This document shows positions 10,511 to 10,516 of a DNA stretch of 10,516 bases, piece by piece. Below the pieces are notes generated by a model. That model did not search any database. It was not told the origin of the DNA and worked only from the letters and a program-made list of their open reading frames with translations. The position numbers and the translations under genes are program-made. The stretch's first letter is position 1. The number at the start of each line of letters is the position of its first letter. Origin of the DNA: an uncultured Lachnospiraceae bacterium (GTDB lineage Bacteria; Bacillota; Clostridia; Lachnospirales; Lachnospiraceae); NCBI GenBank assembly GCA_910584945.1, contig CAJUDY010000071.1:1-10516 (forward strand), read 5' to 3'.

Positions 10511-10516
10511 TGCTCT
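10464..10516 (-). tRNA. tRNA-Lys(CTT), 5' part beyond the window
   Basis: Minus strand: end of the D arm (AGAGCA), anticodon arm CCTGA-CTCTTAA-TCAGG with anticodon CTT, variable loop GTGTC, T arm CAGGG-TTCGAGC-CCCTG, acceptor strand GCGGTGC, discriminator A. No CCA is encoded. The 5' acceptor strand and most of the D arm lie past 10516. Continuation as a normal D arm marks this as the functional copy; integration replaced its 3' end with the identical phage sequence. Confidence 0.9.

Overview
The window holds what appears to be a complete integrated filamentous (inovirus-like) prophage of about 10 kb in a Gram-positive, Clostridia/Lachnospiraceae-like host. The host guess rests on strong AGGAGG-type ribosome sites, moderate-to-high GC, Fst-like toxin genes, and the absence of any secretin (pIV) gene, which a phage leaving a single-membrane cell would not need. 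Phage hallmarks are a Zot/pI-type assembly ATPase, a 64-aa coat-like protein, several one- or two-helix membrane proteins, a Rep_trans-like rolling-circle initiator and a tyrosine integrase.

Boundaries: a perfect 153-bp direct repeat (393-545 and 10358-10510) frames the element. It contains the 3' half of tRNA-Lys(CTT) and its terminator, both on the minus strand. The right copy continues into the intact tRNA gene beyond the window; the left copy is only a fragment. The integrase stop codon lies inside the right repeat.

Layout inside the element: a small Fst-like toxin with a convergent antisense RNA (about 735-926); a minus-strand HTH repressor (1009-1356); a strong rightward promoter with operators (1398-1482); three or four small early genes, one of them a putative ribbon-helix-helix protein (1553-2539); a roughly 470-nt imperfect inverted repeat (2451-2919) that probably works as an ssDNA origin or packaging structure; a morphogenesis block (3057-6592) with small membrane proteins, a coat protein followed by a terminator, a secreted adsorption-like protein and minor coat candidates; a 190-bp operator array (6593-6783); the Zot-like ATPase with a strong terminator; then rep and int, which overlap.

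Three control layers stand out. First, an 11-bp motif TTGTAGCACAA recurs in clusters spaced 53, 53, 42, 42 and 42 bp, that is, whole numbers of DNA turns; it resembles the palindromic operator on the rightward promoter. Second, a par/Fst-type toxin-antitoxin module is present twice: once in the prophage and once left of it (1-392), next to the last six codons of a lost repressor gene. The left flank is therefore the remnant of a related, tandemly integrated element. Third, the large hairpin differs between its arms almost only by changes that keep G-T pairing on the + strand, so that strand's folding seems to be under selection.

All functions are read from sequence alone. The ATPase, integrase, Rep, repressor, tRNA and att calls are strong; most structural-protein assignments rest on size, topology and gene order.
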